Part shown: positions 1-13,294 of the stretch, one piece after another | Position numbering within the stretch: the stretch's first letter is position 1 | How the letters are laid out: each line of letters starts with the position of its first letter | NCBI RefSeq assembly: GCF_000715075.1 | Contig: NC_134080.1 | Span: 71,455,291 to 71,519,290, forward strand | Direction: 5' to 3' | Source of the DNA: Nicotiana tabacum | Lineage: Eukaryota > Streptophyta > Magnoliopsida > Solanales > Solanaceae | Length of the DNA stretch: 64,000 bases | The notes under the pieces: model-generated | Databases searched by the model: none | Told to the model about the DNA's origin: nothing | What the model saw: the letters and a program-made list of their open reading frames with translations, nothing else | Translations under genes and position numbers: made by a program

Positions 1-1998
1 ACAGGGGGATCTCCCGAGATACCATCTCGTAGTCCCAAACATAAACGTGCAGGGGGATCTCCCGGAATACCGTTCCGTAGTCCCAAAGTAAATATACAAC
101 TCAATCAACATAAACAATAGTTTCAACAAGGAATTCTATAGTTTAGATTAAGTTCTAATCAAAGAAGACATGTAATTTGGCACTAAACATGCTGCATAGA
201 TTTCAGGTAGGCAGTTAAGACAGCTAAGGCACGTAGGCATGATTTCCTACGCTAATCAGGATAGTTGCACAAACTAGTATTGCTCAATTAAAGGAAAAAT
301 AGATATTTGCTTAACGGAAATGGGGTTTTCTAACAAATAGCCCGTGTACGCACTCATCACCTCACATACACGACGTTCATATATCAAACAGTACCAAATC
401 CTAAGGGGAATTCCCCCACACAAGATTAGGCAAGCCACTTACCTCAAACCAAACTCAAATCAATCTGAAATCACGCTCTTGCCACGAGTATCCAACTCCC
501 AGTTGCCCAAATCTAATTAAATCAATTACATAACGTAAATATAGCTACAAGCAACTAATTTAGCTAATGAAATCAAAGCTAGGGCAAAAAAATAGAAAAA
601 CGCCCAAAAATCCTCCCCGGGCCCACGTCTCGGAATCGGGTAAAAGTCACAAATTATGAACACTCATTCACTCACGAGTCTAACCATACCAAATTTACTC
701 AAATCTGATATCAAAATCTCAATCAAAATCCCAAAATTCGGCCTAAGAACTTTTCTCAATTTTTTTCAATTTTCACCCCAAATCTAAAATTAAATGATGA
801 AACTAAGCTTAGATTAATGGGATATAATCAAAAAGGAGTTAGGAATCATTACCCACAAACTTTCTCTGAAAATCTCTCCAAATTTTGCCTTCTACCGAGC
901 TCTCAATCAAATTTTGGAGTTATGAAATCAAACCCTCTTTTTTTAACTTTAAATTCTGTCCAGTGATTCCTTAATCGCGATCGCAGAAACACCCTCGCGA
1001 TCGCGAAGAACAACTTCGCTGCCTCATGAATTTACCCTACGCGAAGGTGTAAAACACCACGGGATCGTGATGCTCTAACTCTCTCAACTACGCGATTGCA
1101 GACCATGCATCGCGTTCGTGATGAACAAACACGTGGCCCCAGCTTAGGTCCACTTAACTCTACGCGAACGCGACTTAGCCCACGCGTTCGCGATGCATCA
1201 CCTGATGAACTTACACGAATGCATCCCTGTCTTAGCGAACACGAAGAACAACTTAGCTAGTCTCCTAAAATGCTATACACGATCGCGAACCTTCTCACGC
1301 GATCGCAAAGAAGGATCTTCTCCAACAGAAACACCAGCAAAATCTGCCAACATTTTAAGTTCAAAAATATCCCGTTGAGCATCCGAAACATACCCGAGGC
1401 TCTCGGGACCTCAACCAAACATACCAACCAATCCTAAAGTACCATACAAACTTGGTTGAGCCCTCAAATTACATCAAACAACGCTAAAATCACGAATCAC
1501 CCACCAATCCAAACTTAATGAACTTGAAATTTCAAAATTCTACAACCGATGCCGAAATTGACCAAACCACATCCGATTGACCCCAAATTTTGCACACAAG
1601 TCATATTCAACACTACAGACCTACTCCAACTTTCGGAATCAGATTCCGATCCCAATATCAAAAATTCCACTATCGGCACCAAACTCCAAAAATTCAACTT
1701 TCACCATTTCAAGCCTAATTGAGCTACGGACCTCAAAAACAAAATCTGGACACGCCCTTAAACCCAAAATCACCCAACGGAGCTAACGGAATTCTATTTC
1801 GGAGCCGTCTTCATACTGTTCCAACTACGGTCCAAATTCTAAGACTTAAGCTCTCATTTAGGAACTAAGTGTCTGAAAACACTCCGAAACTCAAAACGAA
1901 ATATCCCCCCAAATCACAATAGCAGAAAATAGATACGGGGAAGCAGTTAATAGGGGATCAGGGCGTTAATTCTCAAAACGACCGGCTGGGTCGTTATA
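1..1998 (-). repeat. 3' LTR of chromovirus 1 (partial)
   Basis: Matches the 5' LTR at 7840-9825 along its length with scattered substitutions. It enters the window inside the tandem block of 'gggggatctcccg' units (1-95) and ends GGGTCGTTATA at 1998, where the partner LTR ends GGGTCGTTACA. It carries CpG-rich words such as CGCGATCGCG around 970-1320. The outer end is missing, so flanking target duplication cannot be checked. Confidence 0.92.
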
Positions 1999-2015
1999 TC
2001 CTCCCCTTCTTAAAA
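1999..2015 (-). other. Polypurine tract of chromovirus 1
   Basis: On the minus strand AAGAAGGGGAGGA lies directly against the 3' LTR, the expected site of plus-strand DNA priming. Confidence 0.75.
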
Positions 2016-2069
2016 CATTCATTCATCCTCGAACGAGCATAGAGACATACTTGAAGTGGTAGAAAGATG

Positions 2070-5000
2070 ATGATAACGGTTGCGCATATCCTGCTCAGTA
2101 TCCCAAGTTGCCTCCTCGACCGGCTGACCCCGCCACTAAACCTTTACTGATGCAATATTCTTTGACTTTAGCTTTTGAACTTGCCTGTCCAATATAGCCA
2201 TTGGCTCCTCAACATAAGATATATCCTTTCCCAACTGGGCTAAGCTGAAATCTAACACGTGAGACGGATCACCGTGATACCTCCGGAGCATCGAAACATG
2301 AAATAATGGATGAACTCCTGCCAAGCTGGGAGGTAAGGCAAGCTCATAAGCAACCTCCCCAACACCTCAAAGAGGCCAATAAACCTTGGGCTCAACTTGT
2401 CCCTCTTTCGAAATCTCATAACGCCCTTCATAGGCGAAACCCGAAGCAAGACAGCGCCAACCATAAATGAAACATTGCGAACCTTTCGGTCCGCATAACT
2501 CTTTTGTCTGGACTGGGCTATGTGAAGTCTATCTTGAATCACCCTAGCCTTCTCCAAAGCGTCCTAAACCAAGTCTGTGCCCAATAATCTAGCCTCGCCC
2601 CACTCGAATCAACCCACCGGGGACCTACACCACCTACCATATAGAGCCTCATACGGTACTATCTGAATGATAGACTGATAACTGTTGTGTTAGGCAAACC
2701 CCACAAGTGGCAAAAACTGGTCCCAAGAACCTCCAAACTCCATTACACATGCATGGAGCATATCCTCAATAATTTGAATAATGTGTTTGGACTGTCCGTC
2801 CGTCTGGGGGTGAAATGTTGTGCTCAACTCAACCCGAGTACCCAACTCATGTTGTACGACTCTCCAGAACCGTGATGTAAACTGCGTGCCCCGATCAAAG
2901 ATGATAGATACCGGCACGCCATGAAGTCTGACAATCTCACAGATATAAACTTGAGCCAACTGCTCGGAAGAATAGGTAGTCATCACAGGAAGGAAATGAG
3001 CTAACTTGGTCAGCCTATCTACAATCACCCAAACTACATCAAACGTCCACTGAGTCCGTGGGAGCCCAATAATGAAGTCCATAATGATCCGCTCCCATTT
3101 CCACTCTAGAATCTCTAACTTCTGAAGTAATCCACCCGGTCGTTGATGCTCATACTTCACCTGCTGGCAATTTAAACATCAAGAAACATACTCCACTATG
3201 TCCTTCTTCATTCTACGACACCAATAATGTTATCTCAAGTCCTGATACATCTTCGCGGCACCCGGATGAATAGAGTAGCGCGAGCTGTGAGCCTCATGAA
3301 GAATCAACTCACGCAAACTATCTACATTAGGCACACATAATCTGCCTTGAATCCTCAAAGAACCATCATCCCCAATAGTAACCTCCTTAGCATCACCGTA
3401 TCCTTAAGGACAAGCAGATGGGGGTCATCATACTAACGCTCCCTGACACGATCATAAAAAGAAGACCGAGAGACCACACAAGCCAATACTCGACTAGGCT
3501 CAGAAATATCCAATCTCACAAACTGGCTGGCTAATGCTTGAACATCTATCGCCATGGGCCTCTCTGCTGGTAGATAATCCCAACTCCCCAAACTCTCTGC
3601 CTGGCGACTCAAAGCATCGGCCACCACATTGGCCTTCCTCGGGTGGTAAATAATAGTGATATCATAATCCTTAAGCAGCTCTAACCACCTCTTCTGACGC
3701 AAATAAAGATCCTTCTGCTTGAACAGATGCTGCAAACTCCGGTGAGCAGTGTAGATCTCATAAGGGACACCGTACAAATAATGCCTCCAAATCTTCAAGG
3801 CATGAACAATAGCAGCTAACTCAAGGTCTTGGATAGGATAGTTATTTTCATGCACCTTCAATTGTCTGGGCGCATAGGCAATCACCCTATGATCCTGCAT
3901 CAACATCGCATCGAGGCCAACTCGCGACACATCACAATAGATTATATAAGACCCCGAACCTGTAGGAAATATCATACTGGGGTTGTAGTCAAAGCTGCAT
4001 TGAGCTTTTGAAATCTCTCCTCGCACTCTTCTATTCACCTAAATGGAGCACCCTTCTAGGTCCGCCTGATCATATGTGCTGCAATAGATGAGAATCCCTC
4101 AACAAATTGATGGTAATAACCCGTCAAACCAAGAAAACTATGGATCTCTGTAGTTGAGGATAGTCTGGGCCAACTCTACACTACTTCCACCTTCTTCGGA
4201 TCCACCTTGATCCCTTCACTCGACACTACGTGACCTAAGAAAGCCACGGAATCCAACCAAAACTCACATTTTGAGAACTTTACATATAATTTCTTTTCTC
4301 TCAAGGTCTGAAGCACTATCCTCAGGTATTGCTCATGATCTTCCCGACTTTGGGAGTACACCAGAATGTCATCAATAAAGACAATGACGAACAAGTCAAG
4401 ATATGGCTAGAATACACTGTGCATCAAGTGCATAAAAGTTGTTGGGGCATTGGTCAGCCCAAATGACATAATAAGGAACTCGTAATGACCATACCGAGTC
4501 CCGAAAGCAGTCTTCGGGATATCTAGTTCCCGAATCTTCAACTGATGAAAACCTGAATGTAAATAAATCTTAGAAAACACTCGAGCACCTTGTAACTAAT
4601 CAAATAGGTCATCAATACAAGGCAAAGGATACCGGTTCTTCACTGTAACTTTGTTCAACTGGCGATAATCAATGAACATGTGCATAGAACCATCCTTTTT
4701 CTTCACAAACAAGATAGGAGACCCCCAAGGTGACACACTGGGCCGAATAAAGCCCTTATCAATCAATTCCTGTAACTATTCCTTCAACTCCTTCAACTCA
4801 GGAGGAGCCATACAATAAGGAGGAATAGAGATGGTCTGAGTGCCCGGCAACAAATCAATGCCAAAATCAATATATCTATTGGGTGGCATGCCCAGAAGAT
4901 CAGTTGGAAATACATCAGGGAAATCCTGCAGTACTGGGACTGAATCAACTCTAGGGGTATCAATATTGACATCTCTCACATAAGCTAGATACGCGTCACA

Positions 5001-5527
5001 CCCCTTCTCAACCATTCGTTGAGCTTTAAGAAATGAAATAACTCTACTAGGAGTGTAATCTAAAGTACCCATCCACTCTAATCGCGGTAAACCTGGCATA
5101 GCCAGCATCACTGTCTTGACGTGACAATCAAGAATAGCATAATGGGGCGACAACCAGTCCATGCCTAAGATAACATCAAAATCTACCATGCTGAGCAATA
5201 ATAAATTGACTTTGGTCTCAAAACCACTAAGAGAAATCAAATACGATCGATAAACGCAGTTCACAATAAGAGAATATCCCACATGAATAGACACATATAC
5301 AAGGGAATTCAAAGAATCCCAAGATATGCCCAAATGTGAGGAAAAATAAGAGGACACATAGGAATAAGTGGAGCCTGGATCGAATAGAACCGATGCATCT
5401 CTATGACAGATCGGAACAATACCTGTAATGACAAAATCAGAAGAAACAATCTCTGTACGGGCAGGAAGGGCATAGTATCTGGCCTGGCCTCCCCTTCTAG
5501 GGCGACCTCTACCTTTCCGACCTCCAT
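2070..5527 (-). pseudogene. Broken pol of chromovirus 1 (PR-RT-RH-INT-chromodomain)
   Basis: Polyprotein remnant that once made the enzymes of reverse transcription and integration. From right to left: aspartic protease with the DPGS active site (about 5360-5390) and a DVILGMDWL motif; RT with the FIDD catalytic box at 4368-4379; RNase H with YCD and LELAA motifs (about 3750-3960); integrase core (2690-3160); chromodomain (about 2070-2230). Many in-frame stops replace Gln codons, for example DQLQG (near 4595), RQYDD (near 3433) and VQWRG (2136-2138). Catalytic changes are also visible. The integrase Glu is Lys (2786-2788), and an RNase H Asp in the usual TDH motif is Ala (3745-3747). The frame also shifts near 3170. 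Non-functional. Confidence 0.9.
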
Positions 5528-6871
5528 TTCTAACTGGCAGTTGGTGTTGTGATCATAGCCTGGGAACGCTATGGAGCACGTTGTAGTTGAGAAGTTTGTG
5601 GAGGTGCACCCCTCCTAAGTCTAGGTCAATCCCTCACCATATGGCGAGTGTCGCCACACTCCAAACAAGCTCTGGGAGGGCGTGGTGGTTGTGACTGGCT
5701 CGGGCCAGGTCTACTAGACTAACCACTGAAAGCACCACGTGCAGGAGGCACACTAGATACTAGAGGTGCATAATAAGGCTCCTAAGGTCTAAGAGGAGCT
5801 GGAATACCACTGGCTGCTGGAAGAGCTGAATGAACAGGGCGACTCACATACCCCTACCATGACGAACTGCAGCTGGGGCACGGGCACCAGAATAATGGCC
5901 CAACTCTCGAGACCTCTTGGCCTCTCTCTCCTCCCTATCCTGAGCAAGCATGCCCTCTACTCCCCTAGCAATACTCACCACCTGCTAATAGGCGATATCC
6001 ATCTCTAACTCCCAAGCCATGCTAGACTTCATGCTGGGAATGAGCCCCTCAATAAACCGGCGAACTCTCTCTGAACTATAGAAACCAAGGCCGGTGCATG
6101 TCTAGCCAAGTCACTGAAACAGATAGTATACTCCAAAATAGTCATAGTACCCTAGCACAAATGCTCAAACTTTGTGCGTCATACGTCCCTAAGGTTCTGA
6201 GGGACATACTCCCTCAAAAACATATCCGAGAACTAGGTCCATATAAAGGAAGTTGTCTCAGCCGGACTGTCCAACTTAAAAGTGTGCCACCACTTATAGG
6301 CTTCCCCTCGAAGTTGGAAGGCAGTGAAAGAAACCCTACTCGACTCTGCTATACCCATAGTTCGGAGGATACGATGTCACTCCTCCAGAAATCCCTAAGC
6401 AGCCTCTGATGCTAGTCCACTGAATGTAGGAGGGTTGTACTTCTTGTACCTCTCAAGCCTCCGCTGCTCCTCCTCTAAAACTGATGCCCTACCCTCGGGC
6501 TAAGCTGGGGCTACAGGCGATACTGGTATAACCTCTTGGATCTAATCAACCTGAACCCGCTACTCTAGGGTACAGGCGGCGGGAGTCTATGCTTCTCCCT
6601 CGGCCTGAGATGTGGCTGTAGCAAGAAGAATCAACCCTGACTGATCTAGAGTGTTGTGCATGCTCAAGAACTGTGCAAGGATCTGCTGGAGAGCTGGGGT
6701 AATAGTAGTAGGCGTATCAGGCGCCTGGGCTCCGGCTGGAGCTACTGGTGGCTCCTCTGTAGCAACTCATGCAGGTGCTCTGGCTGCACCATGTGCGCAT
6801 CCTCGGCCTCTGGCGGCTCTAGCAGAGGGCGCATGTTCCTGGTCATCTCCGGTAGCACGTATGCTCACCAT
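5528..6871 (-). pseudogene. Broken gag of chromovirus 1
   Basis: Capsid/nucleocapsid gene remnant of chromovirus 1. The likely start is the ATG at 6871 (minus), about 190 bases into the element from the primer site, followed by an Arg/Gly/Ala-rich stretch as in the other two copies. No long frame remains. The capsid part is recognisable only by position and short matches to the copy at 58180-58600. A CCHC zinc knuckle (C-x2-C-x4-H) lies near 5635-5680, but its last Cys codon is TGA, so the RNA-binding motif is lost and gag ends there. Confidence rests mainly on position and on the knuckle. Confidence 0.72.
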
Positions 6872-7057
6872 CTATGAGAGAATAGAAGACAGAAGTTTAG
6901 AATTTCGAAGTTAATAATCTTGCATGACAAGGAATCAAATGACGTGGAATTTTCCTAACAGTTCCATAGCCTCTCGAAGATAAGTGCAAACGTCTCTGTA
7001 CCAATCCGCGAGACTCTAATAAACTGGCTTGTGACTCACGACTCCTATGAGCCTTCA

Positions 7058-7069
7058 GCTCTAATACCA
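7058..7069 (-). other. Primer-binding site, initiator-Met tRNA (chromovirus 1)
   Basis: Minus-strand TGGTATTAGAGC lies three bases inside the 5' LTR. It matches the 3' end of plant initiator-Met tRNA (TGGTATCAGAGC) with one difference. Confidence 0.85.
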
Positions 7070-7072
7070 ACT

Positions 7073-9825
7073 TGTTATGACCCAAGTTCTCTCTCCGTGA
7101 ACCCTCGTGACGACACCTAGTCTCTACGACTAGCTAAGCCTAACATTTTTGCGAAAATGAAACAAAAACATGATAACGAACAATTTAACAAGTAAATTTA
7201 ACTTAGAAGTTTAGATGCCGCTCGCATATAATATAATCTCTCTCGAACTAAACATAATGCTCCCAAAACCCGGAATATCATGAGGCATAAACTACAGAAA
7301 TAAATAGTGCTTCTAAACTTCAGAAACTATCAACGGAGAAAATACAAGAATGTTTTTAACTTAAGGAAGAGTTGAGAGGGACTCCTAGGTCTGTAGACGC
7401 GGCAGATATACCTCGAAGTCACTAAAATCGCCTTGCCTCACTGGAAATATGGCTGGGAAGAGGTACCTGGATCTGCATACAAAAAACATGTGCAGGAAAG
7501 GGCATGAGTACACCATAACGACACCTAGTAAGTGCCAAGCCTAACCTCGATCGAGTAGTGACAAGATCAGGTCAGGGCCCTACTGGTATATATGTATAAT
7601 AAGATAATACAGTATGAAATATTGCAGTAAAGATAAATACTAACAATCAACGAGAATGAAATCACAGAAAAATAACAACTCAGTACACAAAGATAGTAAT
7701 AGGGGATCTCTTGGGATACCATCCCGTAGTCCCAAACGTAAATGTATAGGGGATCTCCCGGGATACCGTCCCGTAGTTCCAAATGTAAATGTGTAGGGGG
7801 ATCTCCCGAAATACCATTCTGTAGTTCCAAAGTAAATATCCAGTACAGGGGGATCTCCCGGGATACCGTCCCGTAGTCCCAAACATAAACATGCAGGGGG
7901 ATCTCCCGGAATACCGTTCCATAGTCCCAAAGTAAATATACAACACAATCAACATAAACAACAGTTTCAACAAGGAATTTTACAGTTTAGATTAAGTTCT
8001 TATCAAAGAAGACATGTAATTTTGCACTAAACATGATGCACAAAGTTCAGGTAGGCAGTTAAGGAAATTAAGACAATTAAGGCACGTAGGCATACTTTCC
8101 TAAGCCAAATATGATAGTTACATATACTAGTATTGCTCAATTAAAGGAAAAACATATATTTGCTTAATAAAACAGGGTTTTCAACAAATAGCCTATGTAC
8201 GCACTCGTCACGTCATGTACACGCCATTCGTATATCAAACGGTACCAAATCCTAACGGCAGTTCCCCCACACAAGGTTAGGTAAACCACTTACCTCGAAC
8301 CAAGCTCAAATCAATCTGAAATCACACTCTTGCCACATGTATCCAACTCCGAGTCGACAAAATTGAATCAAATCAATTACATAACATAAATATAGCTACA
8401 AGCAACTAATTTAGCTAATTAAATCAAAGCTAGGGCAAGAAAATAGAAATATACCCAAAACTCCTCCCCGGGCTCACGTCTCGGAATTGGTAAAAGTCAC
8501 AAACTATGAACACACATTCAATCACGAGTCTAAACATACCAAACTCACTCAAATCCAATACCAAAATCTCGATCAACATCCCAAAATTCGGCCAAAGAAC
8601 TTTTCTCAAATTTTCCCAATCTTTCACCCCAAATCCAAAATTAAATGATGAAATTAAGCTTAGATTAATGGGATATAATCAAAAAGGAGTTACGAATCAT
8701 TACACACAAACTTCCTCCAAAAATCTCTCCAAATTTTTCTTTCTATCGAGCTCTCAATCAAATTTTGGAGTTATGAACTCAAACCCTCGATTTTGAACTT
8801 TAAATTCTGGCCAATGATTCCTTAATCGCGATCGCGGAAACACCCTCGCGATCGCGAAGAACAACTTTGCTGCCTTATGAATTTACCCTACGATGCTCTG
8901 ACTCTCCCAACTACACGATCGTGGACCTCTAATTGTATTCACGATGAACAAACACGTGGCCCCAGCTTAGGTCAATTAACTCTACGCGAACGCGACTTAG
9001 CCCACGTGTTCGTGATGCATCACCTGATGAACTTATGTGATCGCATCCCTGTCTTAGCTAACTCGAACAACAACTTAGCTGGTCTCCTAAAATGCTCTAC
9101 ATGATCGCGAGCCTTCTCATGTGATCCCGAAGAAGGTTCCTCTGCAAAAGAAACACCAGCAAAATCTGCAAACTTTTTAAGTCCAAAAATGTCCTATTGA
9201 GCATCCAAAACACACCCGAGGGCCCTGGGACCTCAATCAAACATATCAACCAATCCAAAAATACCATACGAACTTAGTCGTGCCCTCAAATCACGTCAAA
9301 CAACGCTAAAATCACGAACCACCCTCTATTCCAGACTTAATGAACTTGAAATTTCAAAATTCTACAACCGATGCTGAACTGATCAAACCACGTTCAATTA
9401 ACCCCAAATTTTACACACAAGTCATATTCAACACTACGGACCTACTCCAACTTCCAGAATCAGATTCCGATCCTGATATAAAAAATTCCTATCAGCTCGA
9501 AACTCCAAAAATTCAACTTTCGCCATTTCAAGCCTAAATGACTACGGACCTCAAAAACACAATCCGAACATGCCCCTAAGCCTAAAATCACCCAATGCAG
9601 CTAATGTAATTGACGGAACTCCATTCCAGAGTCGTCTTTACCCTATTCCGACTATGGTCCAAATTTTAAGACTTAAGCTCTCATTTAGGGACTAAGTGTC
9701 CCAAAACACTTCGAAACTCAAAGTGAATCATCCCGGCAAATCACAATAGCAGAAAATAGATACAAGGAAGTAGTTAATAGTAGATCAGGGCGTTAATTCA
9801 CAAAACAACCAGTCGGGTCGTTACA
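7073..9825 (-). repeat. 5' LTR of chromovirus 1
   Basis: About 2.75 kb, bounded TG...CA (TGTTATGACCC to GGGTCGTTACA). It holds the tandem block at 7697-7945 and an array of CpG-rich words (CGCGATCGCG and variants, about 8825-9130). Apparent ORFs on both strands are by-products of the repeats and have no recognisable domain. Confidence 0.92.
7697..7945 (-). repeat. About 50-bp tandem repeat inside LTR, five units
   Basis: Five units of roughly 50 bp, each with 'gggatctcccg', a 'ataccgt' stretch and 'tagtcccaaa', then a variable spacer. The last two units also appear at 1-95 in the partner LTR. The overlapping ORFs 7567-7973 are only the repeat translated in three frames. Confidence 0.85.
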
Positions 9826-10779
9826 ATTTCCCTGGACATGGATTTGTCTAAAGTATTAAAATCTGGAGATGGATTTCTCCACATGGTTGGATTACTCTTT
9901 TCCTCGGTACCGGGTGACTTATAGTCAGCGATAAGTATGTTCCAGGATGGATTTCCCTGGGTTGGATGGCCTTATACGGTATCGAGTGGTTGAGTATTTA
10001 TATATAACTGTAGATGGATTTCTCCACAGGGTTGGATTGCCATTTTCCTCGTATTGAGTGGCTTACAGTCAGTGTTGTATATGTTCCGAAATGGATTTCA
10101 ATGGGCCGGATGGCCATATTTAGTATAGAGTGGTTGAGAACTTGAGAGTGGGAGTACATTGTGCATTTCATACAGTCGGTGCATTGGCATGTAGAGGTAG
10201 TTGAGTTATATATCTTGAACTGTTCAGATCTGTATTTGCCTTACTACTTCGAGCTGTCTATTTAACTGAAAGCATGCTTACATTTCTGTACGTTGACTAT
10301 ATTATATCTGTTGAGGTTGAGTTCATCACTGCCTTTCAGTCTATAGTTTGGACTCGTTACTTACTGAGTTGGTGTACTCACATTACCCCCTACACCTTGT
10401 GAGCAAATCCAGGCACTTTTGATCCCAGTGGAAGTCGTTGATTGAGGCTGCAGGCTTAGGAGACTATTGAGGTATCTACACGGCGTCTGCATGCCTTGAC
10501 TCTCCTTCTTTATCTCTAGATATATTTCAGTTTGTTTTCTTTAAACATTGTAATAGACTATGTTCTTCTCTAGACGTTCATGAACTCAGTGACACCTCGG
10601 TTTTAGGCTGTTGTATCGAACTTGGATTTTATTTTGTTTTCAAAAATATTCCTTAATGAATTGTCGCTTCCGTGTTTATTGTTTAAAAAAATTACTATTA
10701 TGGTGTTGGATTATTGAGTTGAGACTGGCCTAGTTCCACGATAGGTGCCATAACGACGGGTCGGGTTTTGGGTCGTGAA
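9826..10779 (+). repeat. 3' portion of an older Gypsy-type LTR, invaded by chromovirus 1
   Basis: Starts exactly at the end of chromovirus 1 and finishes 'gggttttgggtcgtgaaa', the usual end of this LTR class (TGACA with a change). Inside are two diverged copies of a block built on 'gatggatttctccac' and 'gttggat' (about 9865-10010 and 10010-10135). No coding capacity. The other part of this LTR should lie left of the window. Confidence 0.6.
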
Positions 10780-11669
10780 AGGGGATGATGTGTGATGGCC
10801 TGAGGGCGTGTTGTTGATGAAAAGGGGTATTCTTTATTGTTCTCATGACTTCCTTATGTGTATCATGCATATTACGTGATTTATTATTTTTTTCCCAATG
10901 TGCTACTTGATGTTTCTGATATTAGTTGATGATTTGAGTTGTGCTAATACAGTCGCACATGAATACACCATATTATGTCATTTATACCAGTCGACGAGGA
11001 TGAAACTTGATGTTCACCAATCATGTGCATGTATTCTTGTATGTTTGCTTTCTCTGCGATGTGGTTTGGAGTAGTAGCATGTGACCATATCTAGCAGATT
11101 GTGATATTGAGCCTGTGACCATGCCAGGCAGATTGAGATAATTGGCATGTCAGTTGTTAGTGCGATTGATATTATTGGCACGTGAGTTGCCCGTGCGGTT
11201 GTGACTTATATTGTGGCACGAGGTCTTAGCCGTGCGAGGATGGTTGATAATGTGGGCACGAGGTGTCATGTGTACACAAATTGTGATTTGTAATTATACG
11301 GGGTGGTATCTCGGGGTAATTCTAGTTATGACTCTTGAGTCGAATAGTTGATTATTAGAATTGTCATTATTTTCCCTTAATTGCTTTCACTTGTATTTTA
11401 CCTGTGCTTTGATTATATTGTTGTTCATTCACATGATTTCCCTTCTCGTGTATTCAGTTAGATCTTGAGACTCTTACCACCTAGTTCTAGGATATTATGT
11501 TGAGTATTTGCCGCTTCGGCATGTATTACTCTTATTTTTAGTTTTATGTTACTCTATTTTCGTTATTTTATGTTTTAATTATTTTTAAAAAAATGTTGAG
11601 AGATTGGCTTACCTAGTTTGGAAACTAGGTGCCATCACGACTCCTAAGGACAAATTTTGGGTTGTGACA
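10780..11669 (+). repeat. Second Gypsy-type LTR fragment
   Basis: Ends 'cacgactcctaaggac...gggttgtgaca', a typical LTR end. The middle has short repeats built on 'ggcacg(a/t)g' and 'ccgtgcg' (about 11090-11270). No primer site follows, so this is a solo or truncated LTR. No gene seen. Confidence 0.55.
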
Positions 11670-11689
11670 CAAAGTCATGCCAACTAGGT

Positions 11690-11850
11690 AGACAACAACA
11701 ACAACGGCCTAGTGTAATCCCACTTGTGTGGTTTGGGGAGGGTAGTATGTATGCAGACCATACTAGGTAGAGTTTGTGAAAAAGTAACGATATAGGTAGA
11801 GTAAATATAGCATAGAATCTATCAATTCGGTAGAGAACTTCCTGGCAAAG
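11690..11850 (+). repeat. SINE-like dispersed repeat fragment
   Basis: Contains 'acaacaacaacaac' followed by 'ctagtgtaatcccac' and 'ggggagggtagtatgta', a motif series I associate with SINE-derived repeats common in Solanaceae. No pol III promoter boxes or target duplication are clear, so it is a fragment at best. Confidence 0.35.
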
Positions 11851-12908
11851 TAAGTGTGTGGGGGACGGGGGTCATTTTCTAACGGAGAATTACTAGTTAT
11901 GTCAGCCCATAAGTAAGTTAGTACAAAAATTAGCCAATTCATAAAATATTATCAATAGTGGCCAATTAGTTATTTGTATCCAAAAAAAATATCAAAATTT
12001 TGCTTTCTTTTGAGTGGGTATTACTGGAATAGATTGGATAAATCTTAAGGAGTTTAAATCTTAGTTTGTGATGATTTGATAGAGTTTTGAGATGGCTTGA
12101 ATTGAAAAAAAATCGAAGTAGAAGATGAACATGGGAAAAGATGATATGTGTATCATTTGTATATTACATATGTATCATATTTGTATCGAATGTATATCAC
12201 ATGTATATCCATGTATACCAGTGTGTGAGATACATGCGTAATACATGTGTCGTAGAAGAATTTTTTGAACTCTATTTTAACAACGAATTTTGATATCAAA
12301 TCAGTCCAAATCACCTTCAATTTTTCTCAATTTTGTATATTGACTTGTACATATGTTATGAATGAATTTTAACCACACCCATTAAAAATCCCTTTTTGCT
12401 TAGATTTTTGAATCTATATATAGTTTCATCACCTTGTTTGCTATCCTATCCATAAAATTTCCTTTCCGTCTTGCATCTAATATTGTTGATTACGCGTAAA
12501 AATATGAAAGGAGATCTTTGAGTATGATTCTTGGAGAAAAAGAATTCTTATTTATTTGGATTTTCAATTTTCGTATGTTGGCTAGTTTTGGTAAGTGTAT
12601 GATTAATGGTTAGAGGTTGGTCTAGGACTTATTTGTGATATTTCCGTAAGATTCCCATTTCTAAATACATTCATAAACTGCAACAACATATAAAGACCAG
12701 CCCCTTATAGGGTCATTCCTTTCAATCTCCCTACAAAACAAGCCCTAAGCCTATTTCTGCATCGACCACCGGAGCAAACCAAAACCAAGGCCCAAGCCCA
12801 TTTATACTGTGGCCCACAAGAAAACTAAAGCCCAAAATTGTATTGTCATGAATTCTTTGAATAACATGCAGTAAAAATAGCACGGGCTAGCCAGTTTTCG
12901 GACTGGTC
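11851..12908. other. Non-coding stretch, no gene seen
   Basis: AT-rich. It contains short repeats of 'tgtat(c/a)' type at 12140-12245 ('gtatatcacatgtatat'), probably from an old transposon. No ORF with recognisable domains. Confidence 0.5.
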
Positions 12909-13294
12909 ATTCTAAAATAGTCAGTGTTTGCAAAGTCATTGAAAAATAACCACTATTTTGCTGCAACACGGAGAGTTCCAGTATAATATACTGGAAATCG
13001 GTGCACCTGTGTATGAACTTCCAGTATATTATGTTGGAACTCCAACATACGGAAAGTTCCAGTATAATATACTGGAGAGTGGAGCACTGGTGCTCCAATC
13101 TCCAGTATATTATGCTGGAACTCCTACAGTATATTATACTGGAATTCCAGTATATTATACATGAGTATTTTTCCGGATTTTGAACAGTGTTTTTGTTCAG
13201 ATTTATCTTTACATAAAAAGTAGCTAAATTTCGATTACTTTTGAAACAGTGACTATTTTTAAATGACTACTTGTAAATCTGGCTATTTTAGAAT
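12909..13294. mobile_element. Palindrome-rich MITE with CCAGTATA words
   Basis: Ends form an imperfect terminal inverted repeat of about 45-50 bp: ATTCTAAAATAGTC at the left and its complement GGCTATTTTAGAAT at the right, with similarity continuing inward. The core holds six copies or half-copies of the self-complementary word CCAGTATAATATACTGG (about 12973-13155), so the transcript could fold into several hairpins. No transposase. I recall this layout from other Solanaceae sequence; the superfamily and target duplication are not clear. The ORFs overlapping it are the palindromes read as codons. Confidence 0.7.

Larger units (their letters stand above)
1..9825 (-). mobile_element. Chromovirus 1 (Ty3/Gypsy, Tekay/Del-like), 3' LTR cut by window edge
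   Basis: A Ty3/Gypsy retrotransposon read from right to left. Seen in order on the minus strand: 5' LTR (7073-9825), initiator-Met primer site, gag, protease, reverse transcriptase, RNase H, integrase, chromodomain, polypurine tract, 3' LTR. Integrase after RNase H defines Ty3/Gypsy, and the C-terminal chromodomain defines chromoviruses, which use it to target heterochromatin. Every coding block is broken by stops and frameshifts, so the copy is dead. The five bases after the 5' LTR are ATTTC; the matching duplication would lie left of the window. It is inserted in an older LTR, the rest of which is at 9826-10779. Its LTRs differ from those of chromoviruses 2 and 3, so it is a related but separate family. 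Confidence 0.93.

Noticed and set aside
7567..7973. Three overlapping frames with repeated WN-GIPGDP phrases
   Set aside because: Translations of the 50-bp LTR tandem repeat in three frames.
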